Shown in pieces: positions 31,750-32,505 of a DNA stretch of 32,505 bases. Source of the DNA: an uncultured Lachnospiraceae bacterium (GTDB lineage: Bacteria > Bacillota > Clostridia > Lachnospirales > Lachnospiraceae); assembly GCA_947177165.1 (NCBI GenBank), contig CAMWTP010000057.1, positions 1-32,505 on the forward strand, written 5' to 3'. Position 1 is the first letter of the stretch; each line of letters begins with the position of its first letter. The position numbers and the translations under genes are program-made. The notes below the pieces were generated by a model, which was not told the origin of the DNA, searched no databases, and was given only the letters and a program-made list of their open reading frames with translations.

Positions 31750-32505
31750 TCACACTTTTTTCGCAACCAGCACGAACCGCCCGTCTTCCTTATAATTGTC
31801 GCAAGTGGATAAAATCAGGCAGCTGTCTCCGTATGCAATCGTCTCATCTGTTGTGTAGATCGCATTGCTCATCACATGCTCCTGAAATGCATTGAAGTTC
31901 TCCTCCGTACTGATATCTATGGCATCGTAATACCGAAAGACATCTTCATCCTCGTATGCCACACCGCTGAGCATCGCTGCCACCACCCTGTACTCGCATT
32001 CTTCATACAAGGTGTCAAATAAAATAGTCATATGTTCGTCGCAGAAGGATTTCTCCTTGTAATCTTTCAACGTTCCGAACATGACACCTGTTCTCATATT
32101 ATGACCATATATGATAAGGTTCTGCCAGCCCGCTGTCCCGTCAGTTTTTATATTATTCCTGTAATCCAGTATCAGCGAGCCATTTTTGTCATGCTGCTGT
32201 TCAAAATTCTTGTCAAGATAATAATTGTTATCCCCCTCCCTTGACATGACTGGATAATCAATCTTAGTTCCCGGTATCCTGAGCCACCCGACAAAATCGG
32301 GGTTCTCTTCATATAATTGTGTAAACTTTAACAAAACCCCGCCATCGGACTGCCCCTGTTCCAAAGAATCCCCGCTATCCAGAAGCAGACTGCCGTCCGG
32401 AATGTCCGTTGCCGGAATGTCCGCTGCCGTACTGTCCGGAGGTTCATTTACCGCCTGCACATTTGATGCCGCCGTCTGAACTTTTACTACCTTATCCTGC
32501 AGTTT
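31750..32505 (-). CDS. class B sortase, 5' end outside the window
   Basis: The frame stays open to the window edge, so the N-terminus with its expected membrane anchor is missing. The visible 251 residues include a Pro/Asp/Ser-rich linker and a full class B sortase domain: GTKIDYPVM, NNYYLDKNF, YGHNMRTGVMFG with the catalytic His, LILSTC with the catalytic Cys, and GRFVLVAKK with the Arg. A GTG at 32460 is only an internal codon. It ends 192 bases before the wall protein gene, its likely substrate. A long inverted repeat overlaps its end. Confidence 0.9.
   Translation of the reverse strand, partial: KLQDKVVKVQTAASNVQAVNEPPDSTAADIPATDIPDGSLLLDSGDSLEQGQSDGGVLLKFTQLYEENPDFVGWLRIPGTKIDYPVMSREGDNNYYLDKNFEQQHDKNGSLILDYRNNIKTDGTAGWQNLIIYGHNMRTGVMFGTLKDYKEKSFCDEHMTILFDTLYEECEYRVVAAMLSGVAYEDEDVFRYYDAIDISTEENFNAFQEHVMSNAIYTTDETIAYGDSCLILSTCDNYKEDGRFVLVAKKV

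Noticed and set aside
31695..31755. The long inverted repeat as a normal terminator of the second sortase gene.
   Set aside because: No T run follows on the minus strand; the T run is on the plus strand and is part of the sortase coding sequence.

Overview
The window looks like a chromosome segment of a spore-forming Clostridia bacterium, most likely a Lachnospiraceae member. The pointers are a leucine T-box leader, class B sortases, a comFB gene, a glycine/cysteine-rich spore-type protein and strong GGAGG ribosome binding sites. Nearly all genes lie on the minus strand. The exceptions are comFB and a three-gene cluster at 27.6-28.9 kb.

Positions 1 to about 7,100 are an AT-rich accessory island that reads like a decayed prophage or mobile element. 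It holds a small membrane protein, a probable ADP-ribosyltransferase-type toxin-antitoxin pair (DUF3990 with a DUF3791-like partner), and an operon of an HNH/AP2-type endonuclease with two small charged proteins. A gene-free stretch of about 1.6 kb (3,360-4,960) follows. Then come a broken Rha/BRO-like phage antirepressor gene, two small cysteine-motif proteins and an HU protein. The gene-free stretch is the most unusual part of the window. It is packed with short perfect hairpins and contains two diverged copies of the same ordered sequence blocks, each opening with a long hairpin. I read it as a tandem pair of large structured noncoding RNAs of unknown class. No integrase or tRNA is visible in the island.

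From 7,164 to about 26,100 the sequence is housekeeping. One apparent unit runs oxidoreductase, helical protein, rluF, ligA, metA, and ends in a hairpin terminator near 6,940. Next come a membrane-anchored SH3b protein with tRNA-Arg(CCG) upstream, then leuA followed by an AlkD-type glycosylase. leuA is fused to an AraC-type DNA-binding domain and sits behind a Leu (CTC) T-box. A PspA-like truncated gene with a DUF2156-GNAT gene, comFB, nth, hisS, a small conserved-looking peptide gene, Dabb, acyP, a TrmH-family methylase, a PAS protein and an AAA ATPase complete the region.

Positions 26,200-32,505 form a surface and sporulation block. Two class B sortases flank a 903-residue secreted wall protein that ends in TPKTG, so enzyme and substrate appear to be colocated. 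Between the first sortase and the wall protein lie the glycine/cysteine-rich protein behind a mother-cell sigma-like promoter, and a two-gene unit of unknown function preceded by a perfect 14-bp inverted repeat. The second sortase runs off the right edge.

All calls come from reading the sequence and the translations. No database search was possible.
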